A stretch of 64,000 nucleotides of DNA, taken from positions 1-64,000 of the forward strand of contig NZ_JALKCV010000004.1 in NCBI RefSeq assembly GCF_023634065.1, written 5' to 3'. The translations under genes and the position numbers were made by a program. Positions 10,001-19,341 of this stretch are shown here, one piece after another. Under the pieces are notes generated by a model that saw only the letters and a program-made list of their open reading frames with translations, searched no databases and was not told the DNA's origin. The DNA is from Microbulbifer litoralis. Lineage in GTDB: Bacteria; Pseudomonadota; Gammaproteobacteria; Pseudomonadales; Cellvibrionaceae. How positions within the stretch are numbered: the stretch's first letter is position 1; each line of letters begins with the position of its first letter.

Positions 10001-13000
10001 GAGGACGCGGGAAGGCGCCCGCAGGCCGCTGACCGGTGCCAGCACTGCCGAAAGCAGGTCTGTCATCCAGCGCATGTCGCCGGCGGCAATATGCAGATTG
10101 CGCAACTCCTGCTCCGATTGCATCCGCGCCAGGTCAAACACCCAGTGGGCCTTGGGCCGCGAGTGGTAGTAGCGCAGCGTCGACAACAGTTCGCGCCGGG
10201 ATTTACTCACACCGGTCAGGTAGAGGATTTCGATTTCCGATTGCGGCGCTACTGTCACCTCCAGGGCCGAGGCGATCACCGGGTCGAGCACCGGGCCGGT
10301 AGTACCGGTGAATCCGGCCAGGCCGTCCTGCAGCGCCTGCGGCCTCGCCGGGGATCCGCCGCGGCCCAGGAAGCGGCTGCGGTCGGTTTCCCAGGCCAGC
10401 TTATGCCAGATTCCCGGCTGTCCAACCACGCAGTGGGCAAGGTAAATGGGCTTTTCATTGCTGCCGCGGGGCCTGCGCCGATACAGCATCACCTGTTCTT
10501 CGGCCAGGTACTGGCTTTCCACAAACAGTTTGGCGAAAGCCGGGTGTCGCTGGTCTTCGCGCTCCGGTGCCAATACCACCTCGGCAAAATCGGCCAGCAG
10601 CAGATGGCGCTTCCGATCGCTCTCGTTCTTGATGACCAGGCGCCGTACCTGGACATCGTGTTGCGAACTGACCGCCGTGTGCAAACGGCAGAACAGGTCC
10701 GATTCGCGGCGCTGCAATTCCACCCCCTGGGGGGAAAAGTTCGCCTTGCAACGGCGGGCATCGCCGCCGCAAGGTGCCAGACCGACGGAGAAAAGTTCGC
10801 CACTCTCCAGGTCGCGCACATAACTCCAGTGGCCCCACTGGTGGCGGGTGGGATCCGGCTGCCAGCGGGTGACAGCAATATTGTCCCAATGGCAGCCACC
10901 GGCGCCATCGGCCGCCTGCACCAGGGTCAGATGACCGTTGGACAGCAGGTTGTATTGCGGGAAGGGACGCTGCAATTCGGCCCACCAACTCTCCAGTGCC
11001 ACTTCCGCATGGAAGCTACGCATCACACCGGGGCGCTTCCACGGCCTGAGTGCGGGCGGTGCCGCGGGCAGGCGCTCATACAGCAGCGGTGACAGGCCCG
11101 CCACACGCACGTCGCTGTGAAAACGCCGCAACATGATATCGCCGTGCAGGAAATTGTTCAGGGCCAGCAGGATCATGCCCTGGTGGTGGCTCATATAGGA
11201 GCGCACCGTGCGCGCCCGGCGCGGGGCCGGTTTGGCAGTGCGACCGAAATCGATCGCCTCGTAGAGACCGAAACGGCCATAACCGCCGTGGGCACGCAAC
11301 TGACGCAAATTTTCCATCACCGCGGAAGCCGCGAAAGGCAGTGCCATCATCGATGCGTAAGGGGCAACCACGATGCGATCACCCAGGTCGCGACGAAAAC
11401 CGATTCCCGGAACCCCGAAGGCGCGGTATTGGTAGTGCAGGTGGCTGTCCAGTTCATAGTAGCCGGACTCGGCAATCCCCCAGGGCAGACCGAAACCGCC
11501 GGTAAATTCCCGGTGTACATCGATGGCATTGCGGCAGGCGCGGCCGATCAGGCTGTTGTGCGGCGTTTCCATCAGCAGCCGCGGCATCAGGTATTCGAAC
11601 AGTGTTGCGCTCCAGGACATCAGCATTACCCGGTGATGCAACCGCCTGAAAGGGCGCTCCAGGTGGCGCCAATGGCGCGCGGGTATATCGCCCTTGGCAA
11701 TGGCCAGGAAACCGGTCAGGCGGGATTCGGAGGCCAGCAGGTCGTAATAATTGGGATCCAGCGCCGCGTCGGTAACGTTGTAGCCGATATGGAACAGGTG
11801 GCGATCCGGGTCATAGAGAAAGGCGAAATCCATTTCCTCCACCCACTGGCGTGCGCGGGTCGCAAGCCGCATCAGCTCGCCACTATAGTCATCCGCCTTC
11901 CGGCGCGCCGTTTCGAGTGCATCGCCGAGTTTGTCATTCCAGGCCCGGGTGTCATCACGTTGGTCTTCCGGCACGGTATCGAGGGCACCCCGCAATTCTG
12001 AAAGCCTGCGCTCCGCCTGGGCGCAGGTCTCTTTCAGGGTCGCCAGTGTGACAGGTGCCCGCAGCAGTGCCACCAGGGACTGGAAGGCCTGCGCCAGCGG
12101 GGCCCGCTCCTGCAGATAAGCCGCGGGTGGGGATTGGATCAATCTCTGCCACGGTTCCAGGCTTTCCTGATAGCGGCGCGCTGCAACCGACTGCCGGTGC
12201 AGTTCATCGAGCCAGTGCCGCAGGCGCGCGAGTGCCTCGGCACTGAAATTCCTGTCATCCTGTTCAATCAGTTCCAGCACCTGCGCCTGAAGTGCCGGCA
12301 CTTCCCGCTCAAAGAGCGCATCGATGAGCTCCCACCAGAGCCCCTGCTCCGCTTCCTGTTCGAGCCGCTGGCGCAGCTGTCGGATCGCGCCGATGACCGC
12401 AGCGGTTTCCGCCGGGGTTTCCGTCGGTTCCGGCGTGCCCAGGGTTGCCGCCACCACATCGAGGGTGTCAAAAATTCCCTGTACCAGTTGTCGGCCACTG
12501 AACGGCGTGACGCGCAGTGCTTCCAGTGCCTGCGCCAGCGTCAGCAGGCTGCCGGCCAGGTTACCGCTGTCAACGGTGGAGACATAGCGTGGATTGAGCG
12601 GATGCAGCTCACGGGTTTCGTACCAGTTGAGAAAGTGGCCACGATAGCGCTCCAGACCGCGCATGCGCTCGAGCGTATTATCCAGTCGAGCCAATAGCAG
12701 CGACAAGTCCAGATAACCAAAGTCGTAGGCGCTGACAATGGCCAGCAGGCCCAGGCCGATGTTGGTGGGAGAAGTGCGCCGCGCTAGTACTGCCAGGGGT
12801 TCCTCCTGGTAGTTGTCCGGCGGCAACCAGTGGTCATCCGGCCCCATGAAATGCTCAAAGAAGAACCAGGTTCGCCGAGCCAGCATCCTCAGTTCCCGGC
12901 GGTCCTCCTCGGTGAGCACGGGTTCCTCGACTGGCTTGGGGCGATTGATGTGGTGAATCAGTTGCGGTGCGAAAAGCCAGGCCAGCAACAAGGGAGCAGC

Positions 13001-15730
13001 GGCCAGCAGGTTCCCGGGGGCTGTGGCAAGCAATATCAGGGTCGCCAGCGCTGCCACCGCCGGCGAGACCCACAATTGTCGCCAGCTTCCGTAGGCGCTC
13101 AGGCCAGCGCCCACGGTGCGGTTTACATGGGCGGCCGAAGTCCACTCCAGCAGTCGTCGGTGTGAGATGGTCAGCCGGTAAAGGGTGCGCGCAACCGCGT
13201 CCAGTGCGTTGATTGCCTGACTCGGCAGTAGCGCCAATGTCAAAAGCCAGTGCAGGGAACGCTGTTTCAGCGCTGCCGGGCTGCCACGCAAGTGCCGGTG
13301 AGCGCGTCGCAGGTCGGCGATACTGCGCCACAGTAATGACAGCAGGTCCACCCACACCGGTGCTGCGGACAACAGCAGCAGCCCCAGTGTCCAGGCCCAG
13401 GCGCTGCCGGGCAGCCAACCGCTCCAGGCAAGCAGGAACAGCAACAACAGGCTGGGTGCTTCAAGACTGCGACGGAGATTATCGGCAATCTTCCAGCGGT
13501 GGATCGGCGGGAGCGGATTCAGTACCTTGCTACCCGCGGCTACTGGCACTCGCTTGCGCAACCAGGGGAGCAGTTGCCAGTCGCCGCGGATCCAGCGGTG
13601 ATTGCGCCGCAAAAGGGCGAAAACATTGGGCGGGTACTGCTCGTAGAATATCGTATCCGATACCAGTGCCGCGCCGCCGATTGCGCCCTCCAGCAGGTCG
13701 TGGCTCAGGATGGCATTGTCCGGCAGTTGACCGGCCAACGTGCGGGAGAAGACCTCGGGATCGTAGATCCCCTTACCGGCAAAAATTGCCTCGCCGAACA
13801 GATCCTGATACGCGTCAGAGACCGCATGGGTATAGAGGTCCACGCTGCGGTCACCGGCGAAGATCTCGCTGAAGACAGTCTCTTCGGAAGACGACGGATC
13901 GGTTTCCAGGCGCGGTTGCAGAAAGCCGTAGCCGGAAACCACCCGTTCCCGATCTTCCCCGGATTCCGCGCGATTGAGCGGATGCGCAATGGTGCCGATC
14001 AAGCACCGAGCCGTCCCGGGGGGCATCTGGCTATCGGCATCCAGGGTAATGACGTAGCGGATATCATTCAGTAGTGTCCGATCACCGAAAGTGTGTACAA
14101 AGCCGGTCTCTTCGTCGCCTTCGAGCAGCCGGTTAAATTCGATCAACTTGCCACGCTTCCGCTCCCAACCCATCCAACAGTTTTCCGCCGGATTCCACAG
14201 GCGTTCCCGGTGCAGGAGCAGGAAAGGTGCCCTGCCCTCGCTGTCGGCATAGCGTCTGTTCAATGCCTCAATCGCGCCGCGCGTGTGGTGCAGCAGGCCT
14301 TTATCTACGGATAGACTGCGGGAATCGGCATCGGAAAAGTCACTCAACACTGCATAGATCAGGTTATCCTCATCGTTGTTGAGGAAGTTCATCTCCAGGG
14401 TTTCGAGAACCTTCTGTACGTCTTCCAGGTCGGCGAACAACACCGGCATAACGACTGCGGTGCGATACTCGCCCGGAATTCCCTGCTCCAAATCGAGTTT
14501 GGGAAGCTTGCGCGGTGGCAGACTGTGGGTGATCAGGCCGTTGACCAACGCCAATGCCATTCCCACGAGCGGCACAGCAGCAACAGCCACCACCAGCAGT
14601 GCGAGAGCGGGATTGGTGCCGCCTGCCAGCAGACACACAAGAAATGCAATCGCCAGTGGGACAGAAAATGCCGTCAACGCGGAAAAATAGACGCGCGATG
14701 CCCGTTGCAGTATCCATTTGTGGAGTCGTTCGGTGTTGCCCGGCCGATAGTGCAGCACCCCTTCAAGCGCCTGTTGTCCCTCGCCCACCAGGTAGTAGCC
14801 GACATGTCGCGCACGGTCGCCCCTCCCTTGTTGTTCGCTTAAGTCAATCGCATGCTGGGCCACCTGGTGTTCGCTGCAGTTGCTGCCACGTGCCAGCCTT
14901 TCGACAACCCCCCGGTACCAGTCCCGGGTTTCAAAGTCCATATTGCGGTAAGCACCCGCAGGATCCGTTTCCAGTATTGCCTGCACGTGGCTCAGGGACT
15001 CCACGAATCCTGGCCAGTCGTACGTACGCAGCTCGCGCAGGCTGATTATGATACTGGCAATGCCGACTCCGGCAGCTTCGTCGCTATCTTCCTCGCCCTC
15101 ATGCTCTTCCCTTATCCGGGCAGCAAGCGCTTCTTCGGCCAGGTCTACCAGCCTCTCCAGCAAGCCCAGTCGCATCAGTGCGGGCAGAGCCCAGAGCTCG
15201 CCGGTGGTCAATGTGGTTTCGCTCTGGTATATGCCTACCAGATTCTGTACCGATTCCATATCCAGCGGCTGCATGACCCGACCGACAAGCACGTCCGCCA
15301 GACATCGGGATCGCAGATCCGTAGTGCCATTCTCGTCCACCACTTTGGGCAATTGCCGGAGATAACTCGGCGGCAGGGATTCCCGCACGAGCTCCAGCGC
15401 CTCCTGGACAACGTGGCGGTTGTCCAGAAGCCACTCTTCGCTACGATTGCCCTTTTCACCGGCCTCGACCCGCTCCGAGAGTCGTTGATAGACACCTTCG
15501 AAATAGTGTTCCAGCTGTCCAAGCTGTGAGCGGAGCGGGTATCGGGGCCGAGTGTTGAGGAAATGCCGGTGGCGTTGTGCGAGCGTGGCAATATCCCGCT
15601 GACGTTGTAGCTCGTCCCGGGTTGCGTCCGGATTGTCCGCTTCCAGCGTCACGCCCTGTGAGTGTTTTTTGCGACGCAAAAAACCGTGCCCGCGAATGCC
15701 CGGGAGCATTTTCCAACGTCGTAGTTTCAT
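7100..15730 (-). CDS. ndvB: Cyclic beta-1,2-glucan synthase, NdvB/ChvB-type (GT84-GH94)
   Basis: 2,876 residues, the normal giant size of this inner-membrane enzyme. Order: a cytoplasmic N-terminal region; hydrophobic segments around residues 345-400; a GT84 glycosyltransferase region with TLDADSQMPPG near 560, carrying the DxD-type nucleotide-sugar site; a second membrane cluster around 770-950; a glycoamylase-like domain with HHQGMILLAL near 1513; beta-sandwich modules; and a C-terminal GH94 phosphorylase-like (alpha/alpha)6 domain with GNGDWNDGFN near 2550 and ECQIDLIAQTW near 2640. In the family, UDP-glucose is polymerised into beta-1,2-glucan, which is length-controlled and cyclised, then exported to the periplasm as an osmotic and envelope-stress glucan. 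The start ATG overlaps the upstream usp stop (ATGA), so the two are translationally coupled. No truncation is visible. Confidence 0.93.
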   Translation of the reverse strand: MKLRRWKMLPGIRGHGFLRRKKHSQGVTLEADNPDATRDELQRQRDIATLAQRHRHFLNTRPRYPLRSQLGQLEHYFEGVYQRLSERVEAGEKGNRSEEWLLDNRHVVQEALELVRESLPPSYLRQLPKVVDENGTTDLRSRCLADVLVGRVMQPLDMESVQNLVGIYQSETTLTTGELWALPALMRLGLLERLVDLAEEALAARIREEHEGEEDSDEAAGVGIASIIISLRELRTYDWPGFVESLSHVQAILETDPAGAYRNMDFETRDWYRGVVERLARGSNCSEHQVAQHAIDLSEQQGRGDRARHVGYYLVGEGQQALEGVLHYRPGNTERLHKWILQRASRVYFSALTAFSVPLAIAFLVCLLAGGTNPALALLVVAVAAVPLVGMALALVNGLITHSLPPRKLPKLDLEQGIPGEYRTAVVMPVLFADLEDVQKVLETLEMNFLNNDEDNLIYAVLSDFSDADSRSLSVDKGLLHHTRGAIEALNRRYADSEGRAPFLLLHRERLWNPAENCWMGWERKRGKLIEFNRLLEGDEETGFVHTFGDRTLLNDIRYVITLDADSQMPPGTARCLIGTIAHPLNRAESGEDRERVVSGYGFLQPRLETDPSSSEETVFSEIFAGDRSVDLYTHAVSDAYQDLFGEAIFAGKGIYDPEVFSRTLAGQLPDNAILSHDLLEGAIGGAALVSDTIFYEQYPPNVFALLRRNHRWIRGDWQLLPWLRKRVPVAAGSKVLNPLPPIHRWKIADNLRRSLEAPSLLLLFLLAWSGWLPGSAWAWTLGLLLLSAAPVWVDLLSLLWRSIADLRRAHRHLRGSPAALKQRSLHWLLTLALLPSQAINALDAVARTLYRLTISHRRLLEWTSAAHVNRTVGAGLSAYGSWRQLWVSPAVAALATLILLATAPGNLLAAAPLLLAWLFAPQLIHHINRPKPVEEPVLTEEDRRELRMLARRTWFFFEHFMGPDDHWLPPDNYQEEPLAVLARRTSPTNIGLGLLAIVSAYDFGYLDLSLLLARLDNTLERMRGLERYRGHFLNWYETRELHPLNPRYVSTVDSGNLAGSLLTLAQALEALRVTPFSGRQLVQGIFDTLDVVAATLGTPEPTETPAETAAVIGAIRQLRQRLEQEAEQGLWWELIDALFEREVPALQAQVLELIEQDDRNFSAEALARLRHWLDELHRQSVAARRYQESLEPWQRLIQSPPAAYLQERAPLAQAFQSLVALLRAPVTLATLKETCAQAERRLSELRGALDTVPEDQRDDTRAWNDKLGDALETARRKADDYSGELMRLATRARQWVEEMDFAFLYDPDRHLFHIGYNVTDAALDPNYYDLLASESRLTGFLAIAKGDIPARHWRHLERPFRRLHHRVMLMSWSATLFEYLMPRLLMETPHNSLIGRACRNAIDVHREFTGGFGLPWGIAESGYYELDSHLHYQYRAFGVPGIGFRRDLGDRIVVAPYASMMALPFAASAVMENLRQLRAHGGYGRFGLYEAIDFGRTAKPAPRRARTVRSYMSHHQGMILLALNNFLHGDIMLRRFHSDVRVAGLSPLLYERLPAAPPALRPWKRPGVMRSFHAEVALESWWAELQRPFPQYNLLSNGHLTLVQAADGAGGCHWDNIAVTRWQPDPTRHQWGHWSYVRDLESGELFSVGLAPCGGDARRCKANFSPQGVELQRRESDLFCRLHTAVSSQHDVQVRRLVIKNESDRKRHLLLADFAEVVLAPEREDQRHPAFAKLFVESQYLAEEQVMLYRRRPRGSNEKPIYLAHCVVGQPGIWHKLAWETDRSRFLGRGGSPARPQALQDGLAGFTGTTGPVLDPVIASALEVTVAPQSEIEILYLTGVSKSRRELLSTLRYYHSRPKAHWVFDLARMQSEQELRNLHIAAGDMRWMTDLLSAVLAPVSGLRAPSRVLARSRHIQPGLWSRGISGDNPILLVQIREEQDIGFAEPILQAHTLWCGRGLPVDLVIIDEESAGYAQQTRDRLQEMIDDIRGRTLRKLAGSVIMVPGQELPGVERIRLLAAARVVLDSDAGSVATQLERGAASLQSQLQPLPPFVPVRPDEGVSQSTPELQRPADLLFDNGLGGFSADGREYILHLEPGQRPPAPWVNVIANPGFGCLVSEGGSCCTWSGNSGEHRLTAWNNDPVRDPSGEVLYLRDEETAEVWTPTPAPRPAAAACQVRHGAGYSEFRHNSHGLEQALRFYADREAPVKIARLTLKNCWDRPRRLTATYYVEWVQGLVRAASWPYLVCEFESDSNALLARNAFVPDANPGVAFLTASLPPHGLTTDRHEFLGRAGGLAAPEALFRIGLSGRVQCGGDPCAAYQVHIDLGVGETQQVYFVMGEGSDRTQALELAKQFRAPEKAEQAREIFEQFWEDYLGSVQIAVPDKATEILVNRWLPYQTLACRLWGRSGFYQSSGAFGFRDQLQDVQALLWTHPEWTRDHILRAASRQFQDGDVLHWWHEEPLRGVRTRCSDDLLWLPLVTAQYIRTTGDYGILNEPVSYLQGAPLARDEHERYAEFDTADESGSLYEHCCRAIERASAVGPHGLPVIGNGDWNDGFNRISTTGRGESVWMGWFLLRVCRDMAPLCDYIGDRALADYYRELGDNFRQQVEKNGWDGAWYRRAYYDDGTPIGSRESDECQIDLIAQTWSVLSQQVPTERAREAIHSAYEHLVNEDARQILLLKPAFDRTKKDPGYIKGYPPGIRENGGQYTHAATWAVWAAAGLGHNERAWHLFNLLNPITHTETGAGVQRYRTEPYVLAGDVYGVPPHVGRGGWTWYSGASGWLYRGALEALLGARILDGNALEIKPCLPESWSEFRLSLRFRSSRYDIEVYNSGGGCREIETLTVDGQSIEGDRVTLVDDGKCHRVQWIFKSA

Positions 15731-16716
15731 CGATGGGTAGAGTTATCTTCCGGCAGTGTGGGATGGCGTATCTGGCAGAATTCGGCCCCGGAGCGCAGAG
15801 CCTGTAACTGGCTTTCCGGCAGGTCCTGAAAGACCAGAACCGGCCTTTCGCTGTGACAGGTCACTGTGTGGCACAAGGTCCCGGTAAACTGTTCGGCGCC
15901 CGTCTGCCAATCGTGGGCACTCATTGCGATAAGGTCTACCTGTTCCCGATCCGCCGTCGCGTAGATTCGTTCAGCGACATTCTGGTCCACCATCAGAAGC
16001 GGCCGTATCTCAATTCCATTTCTCAGCTGGCGGGCCATCTCTTCCAGGTATGCCTCCGCGGCTCGCCGATTGCATTCGACAAACTTTTCCCGCGTGGCGT
16101 GCTCCTCTCGGGTAATGGGCATACGGCGCGGCATTTCAGGCACGGCAATTACCTGCAGTAGGATCAGTTCTGCGGCCTGCCCCCGCAACATGGAGGCGAC
16201 TTGGCATGCCACCCACTCGGAGCGTGGCGAACCGTCCATTGACACCAGCACCCGCCGGTAGGCGGCCCCATTCGTAGCTGCCGATGCCTGACCGGGACGC
16301 ACGACCATAAAGGAGCACCCAGCACCGCTGAAAACCTTGTGTGCAGTGCTGCCGAAGTCAAAGCGACTGGGCCCGCCCCGTCCGAAAGCGGTAAAAACAA
16401 TCAGGTCAATATTGTGGTCTTCGCAGAATTCGACGATCTGTTCGGCCGGGCGCCCCTCGACGATTGACAGCGTTACCGGAATGTTCCGTTCGGAAATGCC
16501 TTCGGCCAGATGATTCAAGTAACTGCGCAACTCCGCGCGGCGCAACCGCCAATCCACAGGATCAATGCTGTGCCCGGCGGCATGGGCTTGCGACTTCTGT
16601 ACATGTAGAAGATGAATTTCCGCGCCGCCCGCATGGGCAATTGCCTCCGCATGGGCAATGGCTTCCTCCGCGACGGTGGAGCCATCGAGAGGCAACAGGA
16701 TATGTTTGAACGACAT
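15727..16716 (-). CDS. Tandem-domain universal stress protein (UspA family)
   Basis: 329 residues with two Usp domains. Domain 1 starts FKHILLPLDGSTVAEEAIAH; domain 2 starts near residue 153 with YRRVLVSMDGSPRSEWVACQ. Domain 1 ends with a GSTAHKVFSGAGCSFMVVRP stretch, close to the ATP-binding G-2x-G-9x-G-S/T signature. Tandem Usps of this length resemble UspE. They are soluble stress-survival proteins, often induced by hypoxia or stationary phase. The gene overlaps ndvB by four bases and probably leads a usp-ndvB operon. Its promoter should lie in the 215-bp gap shared divergently with the ppsA remnant. No obvious FNR-type TTGAT-N4-ATCAA site was seen there. Confidence 0.92.
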   Translation of the reverse strand: MSFKHILLPLDGSTVAEEAIAHAEAIAHAGGAEIHLLHVQKSQAHAAGHSIDPVDWRLRRAELRSYLNHLAEGISERNIPVTLSIVEGRPAEQIVEFCEDHNIDLIVFTAFGRGGPSRFDFGSTAHKVFSGAGCSFMVVRPGQASAATNGAAYRRVLVSMDGSPRSEWVACQVASMLRGQAAELILLQVIAVPEMPRRMPITREEHATREKFVECNRRAAEAYLEEMARQLRNGIEIRPLLMVDQNVAERIYATADREQVDLIAMSAHDWQTGAEQFTGTLCHTVTCHSERPVLVFQDLPESQLQALRSGAEFCQIRHPTLPEDNSTHR

Positions 16717-16931
16717 GCGTTAATCCCTGGCTGATCGGGTTGGCGCAAATCTGCAATTCTTGGCCGACAAGGACAGTGGTGCCTTATTTTATCGAACGCA
16801 GTCTCGCGTTTTCCTAATATTTCGAGACATTCAGTAACACGCGCATAGATTAGCTCAGCTATGGTCAAGAATACTAACGCGCGCTCCAGCTCAGGTTGAA
16901 TGCAGAGTCAATTTTAGCGAGATCATACGCA

Positions 16932-17985
16932 ATGGGTGACCGTCCCTATATTCACTGGCTCGAGGAAATAAGCCTGGATGATATCGCCGACGTCGGTGGA
17001 AAATCTGCATCTTTGGGTGAAATGTACCAGTCTCTGGTGCCCCGGGGAATCCGTATTCCCAAGGGATTTGCGGTTTCGGTCGAGGCCTACCGCGATCTTC
17101 TCGACCAGGCCAATGCGTGGAAGCCTCTGCGTGAATTACTGCGGTATTATGCCGGGTCAAGTGACGGCCAGGAGATCAGGGCTGCTGAAAAAGCGTGCAC
17201 CCTCATCTACGAGGCGGAGCTACCGGACGAACTGGATAGAGAAATCGTCAGTTCCTACGTCGCGCTTTGTGAGCAGTATGGTCCACTGCTTCGCGTTGCG
17301 GTTCGAAGATCCGCCACAGCAGAGGACCTGCCCGATGCCATCTTTTCCGGTCAGTACGACAGGTTCCTCAATATCGGCGACAAGGAAGGTCTGCTCGATG
17401 CCTGTCGAAGTTGCTTCGCCTCCCTGTTCACGGAGCGGGCTATCAGCTACCGGGAACATCACGGACTCGATCATTTCAAGGTCTATCTGGCCATCGTGGT
17501 AATGAAGATGGTGCGCGCGGATCTGGCCGCCAGTGGTGTTATGTTTACGCTGGCATGGAAAACGGCTATCGCGACGTGATATTCATCAATTCTGCCTTCG
17601 GTCTGGGAGACAGCATTGTCCAGGGCGCGGGAATTCGGTATTCCCGCCGTAGTGGGTATTGGCGATCAGAGTCAACTGAAAGACGGCGAGACGGTGACCC
17701 TTCCAGCGAACTGACACAGCTTGTACTCGGTGTCGATCGGGATTCCGATATTGTCGCCTCTGATTTCGATGAACGGGACCCGGGCGTGCCCGAGATGTTG
17801 CGCCTGGCGGTCGAGGTCGTGCACAACCAGGGGATACCGGCGGGGATCTGTGGTGAGGCCCCATCGAATTATCCCGAGGCGGCCGAGTACCTGGTACAGC
17901 TCGGGATCGACTCCATCAACCTGAGCTCGGATGCGCTATTGCGAACGACTGAAAAGGTTTCCGCTATCGCGCGCGGCCGGCATCC
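16932..17985 (+). pseudogene. ppsA: ppsA remnant: phosphoenolpyruvate synthase with frameshift and two deletions
   Basis: From ATG 16932 about 200 residues match the PEP synthase N-terminus: DVGGKSASLGEMY, RIPKGFAVSVEAY, VRRSATAEDLPDAIFSGQYD, MVRADLAASGVMFT. A one-base loss near 17549 shifts the frame, and the next frame continues with NGYRDVIFINSAFGLGDSIV. The central region is then deleted. A third frame carries the phosphohistidine-domain tail (FGIPAVVGIGDQSQLKDGE, about 17630-17708). A second deletion joins this to the C-terminal catalytic end SELTQLVLGVDRDS...PAGICGEAPSNYPEAAEYL (17706-17985). The intact enzyme is about 800 residues and makes PEP from pyruvate and ATP; this copy lacks the phospho-carrier histidine region and cannot work. 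Confidence 0.88.
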
Positions 17986-18066
17986 GGGCATGAGAAACGG
18001 AACCATTGAGTATGACTATACAGCGGCCTGCTCCAGCGGCAGGCCGGCTGTATTGAGGGACATTAT

Positions 18067-18477
18067 ATGCATCCAACCACCTGGTATTCAAAACTGGCGA
18101 AATCCGCTGCACGCTTCTGCGGGCGCCCGCGGATATTTGTCGCAGCACTGGGAATCATCCTGCTATGGGCGGTTTCTGGCCCACTATTCTCCTTCAGCAA
18201 TACCTGGCAGCTGATTATCAATACGGTTACCACCACAGTGACTTTCCTGATGGTATTTCTGATCCAAAACACTCAGAACCGGGATACCGAGGCGATCCAG
18301 ATCAAACTGGACGAGCTGATTCGTGCCACGCGGGGGGCGCACAATGCGTTGCTCGATCTGGAGGAACTCGATGAAAACAATCTTCAGGAATTCCTGCTTC
18401 GCTACGAACGCCTGGCGACCGTGGCCAGGGACGAGCTCGCGCGCGGTCAGCAGGATACCGGAACACCAGAGCCCTGA
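18067..18477 (+). CDS. Low-affinity iron permease (Fet4)-family small membrane protein
   Basis: 136 residues. Two transmembrane segments (about residues 23-42 and 46-66) are followed by QNTQNRDTEAIQIKLDELIR and an acidic helical tail. The QN(T/R)xxRDxxAxxxKLDELI pattern is the signature I associate with the PF04120 (Fet4-like) family in bacteria. The name comes from the yeast low-affinity iron transporter; bacterial members are one-repeat proteins of unproven transport activity. A GAGGGA ribosome-binding site lies 6-7 bases before the ATG. Upstream, 18024-18046 can form a GC-rich hairpin (GGCCTGC / GCAGGCC) that may end the ppsA remnant transcript. Confidence 0.8.
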   Translation: MHPTTWYSKLAKSAARFCGRPRIFVAALGIILLWAVSGPLFSFSNTWQLIINTVTTTVTFLMVFLIQNTQNRDTEAIQIKLDELIRATRGAHNALLDLEELDENNLQEFLLRYERLATVARDELARGQQDTGTPEP

Positions 18478-18781
18478 GTCACTGGAGCAGGTTCGGGAAG
18501 AGCTCGGCACGGACTCCGCGGCAAGGCGGACGGACATCAGGTAAATGTAAATGGCGCTTCCTGTCGTTTTTGCTCGTGTCTGCGTCTGTGGCATCCGTTT
18601 ACGCAACTTTTGGGTAACTGGCCCGGCAACACTAGGTGAAAACACCATGATTCGACCAGCAGAGCGTATTCCGGCATGCCCCCAGAGACGATTTCAAAGC
18701 CGACAGCGCGCGCCAGCCGCCATTGGCCCATACTTTAGCAAGAAATTCCGGAAACAGTGATTATTTTATGGGAAGGCTGCT
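18478..18781. other. Intergenic, nothing recognised
   Basis: 304 bp between the Fet4-like gene and the cyclic-nucleotide-binding gene. Short frames here show no family resemblance. The sequence becomes AT-rich just before 18782 (GTGATTATTTTATGG), which may be the promoter or leader of the next gene. Confidence 0.5.
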
Positions 18782-19270
18782 GTGCGACAGCTAGATGGTG
18801 ATTTTTTACTGGACGAAGTTGGTATCGAGCATTTCAAGGATGCTGCAGCATTCGGCGCCTTGACCGACGAGGCGATCACTTATCTTATAAAGAAAGGACG
18901 TATTCACGCCTTGCACAAAGGCGAAACATTGGTCAGGGCCGGAGAGCCCTCGGGTTCTTTTTTTATTGTTCTCAGAGGTTCACTGGGCTACTACCAGGCA
19001 CTGAACAATCACGTCGAGCATATATACGACTTCCATTTCGGAGAGGCCATAGGTTTCGTCAGCATGATCGCGTTGACGCCCTGGCCCGGAACGACGATAG
19101 CAGCCAGCGAGAGCCATATACTGGAGGTGGATACCAACCTGTTTTATACCATGCATTGCGAGATGCCATTGGACTTTGGCGTACTGCTGATCAACTTGTC
19201 CCGGGAGCTGGCGCGAAGGATCCTGGATCTTATCCAGACGGTGGCGGAACAGAGAAGGAACAACCGCTGA
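18782..19270 (+). CDS. Cyclic-nucleotide-binding (CRP-like sensor) domain protein without HTH
   Basis: 162 residues, essentially one cNMP-binding beta-roll. It shows GRIHALHKGETLVRAGEP, SFFIVLRGSLGYY and FHFGEAIGFVSMIA, the last corresponding to the phosphate-binding cassette. In cAMP binders that cassette is usually FGE(I/L)AL followed by an arginine; here no arginine follows, so ligand binding is uncertain. After the roll one helix (INLSRELARRILDLIQTVAE) ends the protein, and the DNA-binding HTH of CRP/FNR regulators is absent. It may signal by protein contact. A GTG start at 18782 is used here; there is no better in-frame ATG nearby. It sits in the stress island between the ppsA and ATPase remnants. 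Confidence 0.78.
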   Translation: MRQLDGDFLLDEVGIEHFKDAAAFGALTDEAITYLIKKGRIHALHKGETLVRAGEPSGSFFIVLRGSLGYYQALNNHVEHIYDFHFGEAIGFVSMIALTPWPGTTIAASESHILEVDTNLFYTMHCEMPLDFGVLLINLSRELARRILDLIQTVAEQRRNNR

Positions 19271-19341
19271 GAGTGTCGGCCACAAAGATAGGTTTGGCCG
19301 TCGCTATTGGTCTTCAGCGCGCGACGCAGTGGTGGTAACCG

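Noticed and set aside
17411-18214. Second ppsA frame as a separate new gene
   Set aside because: Its start overlaps the first frame out of phase, and only its parts matching PEP synthase make sense, so it is one broken gene.
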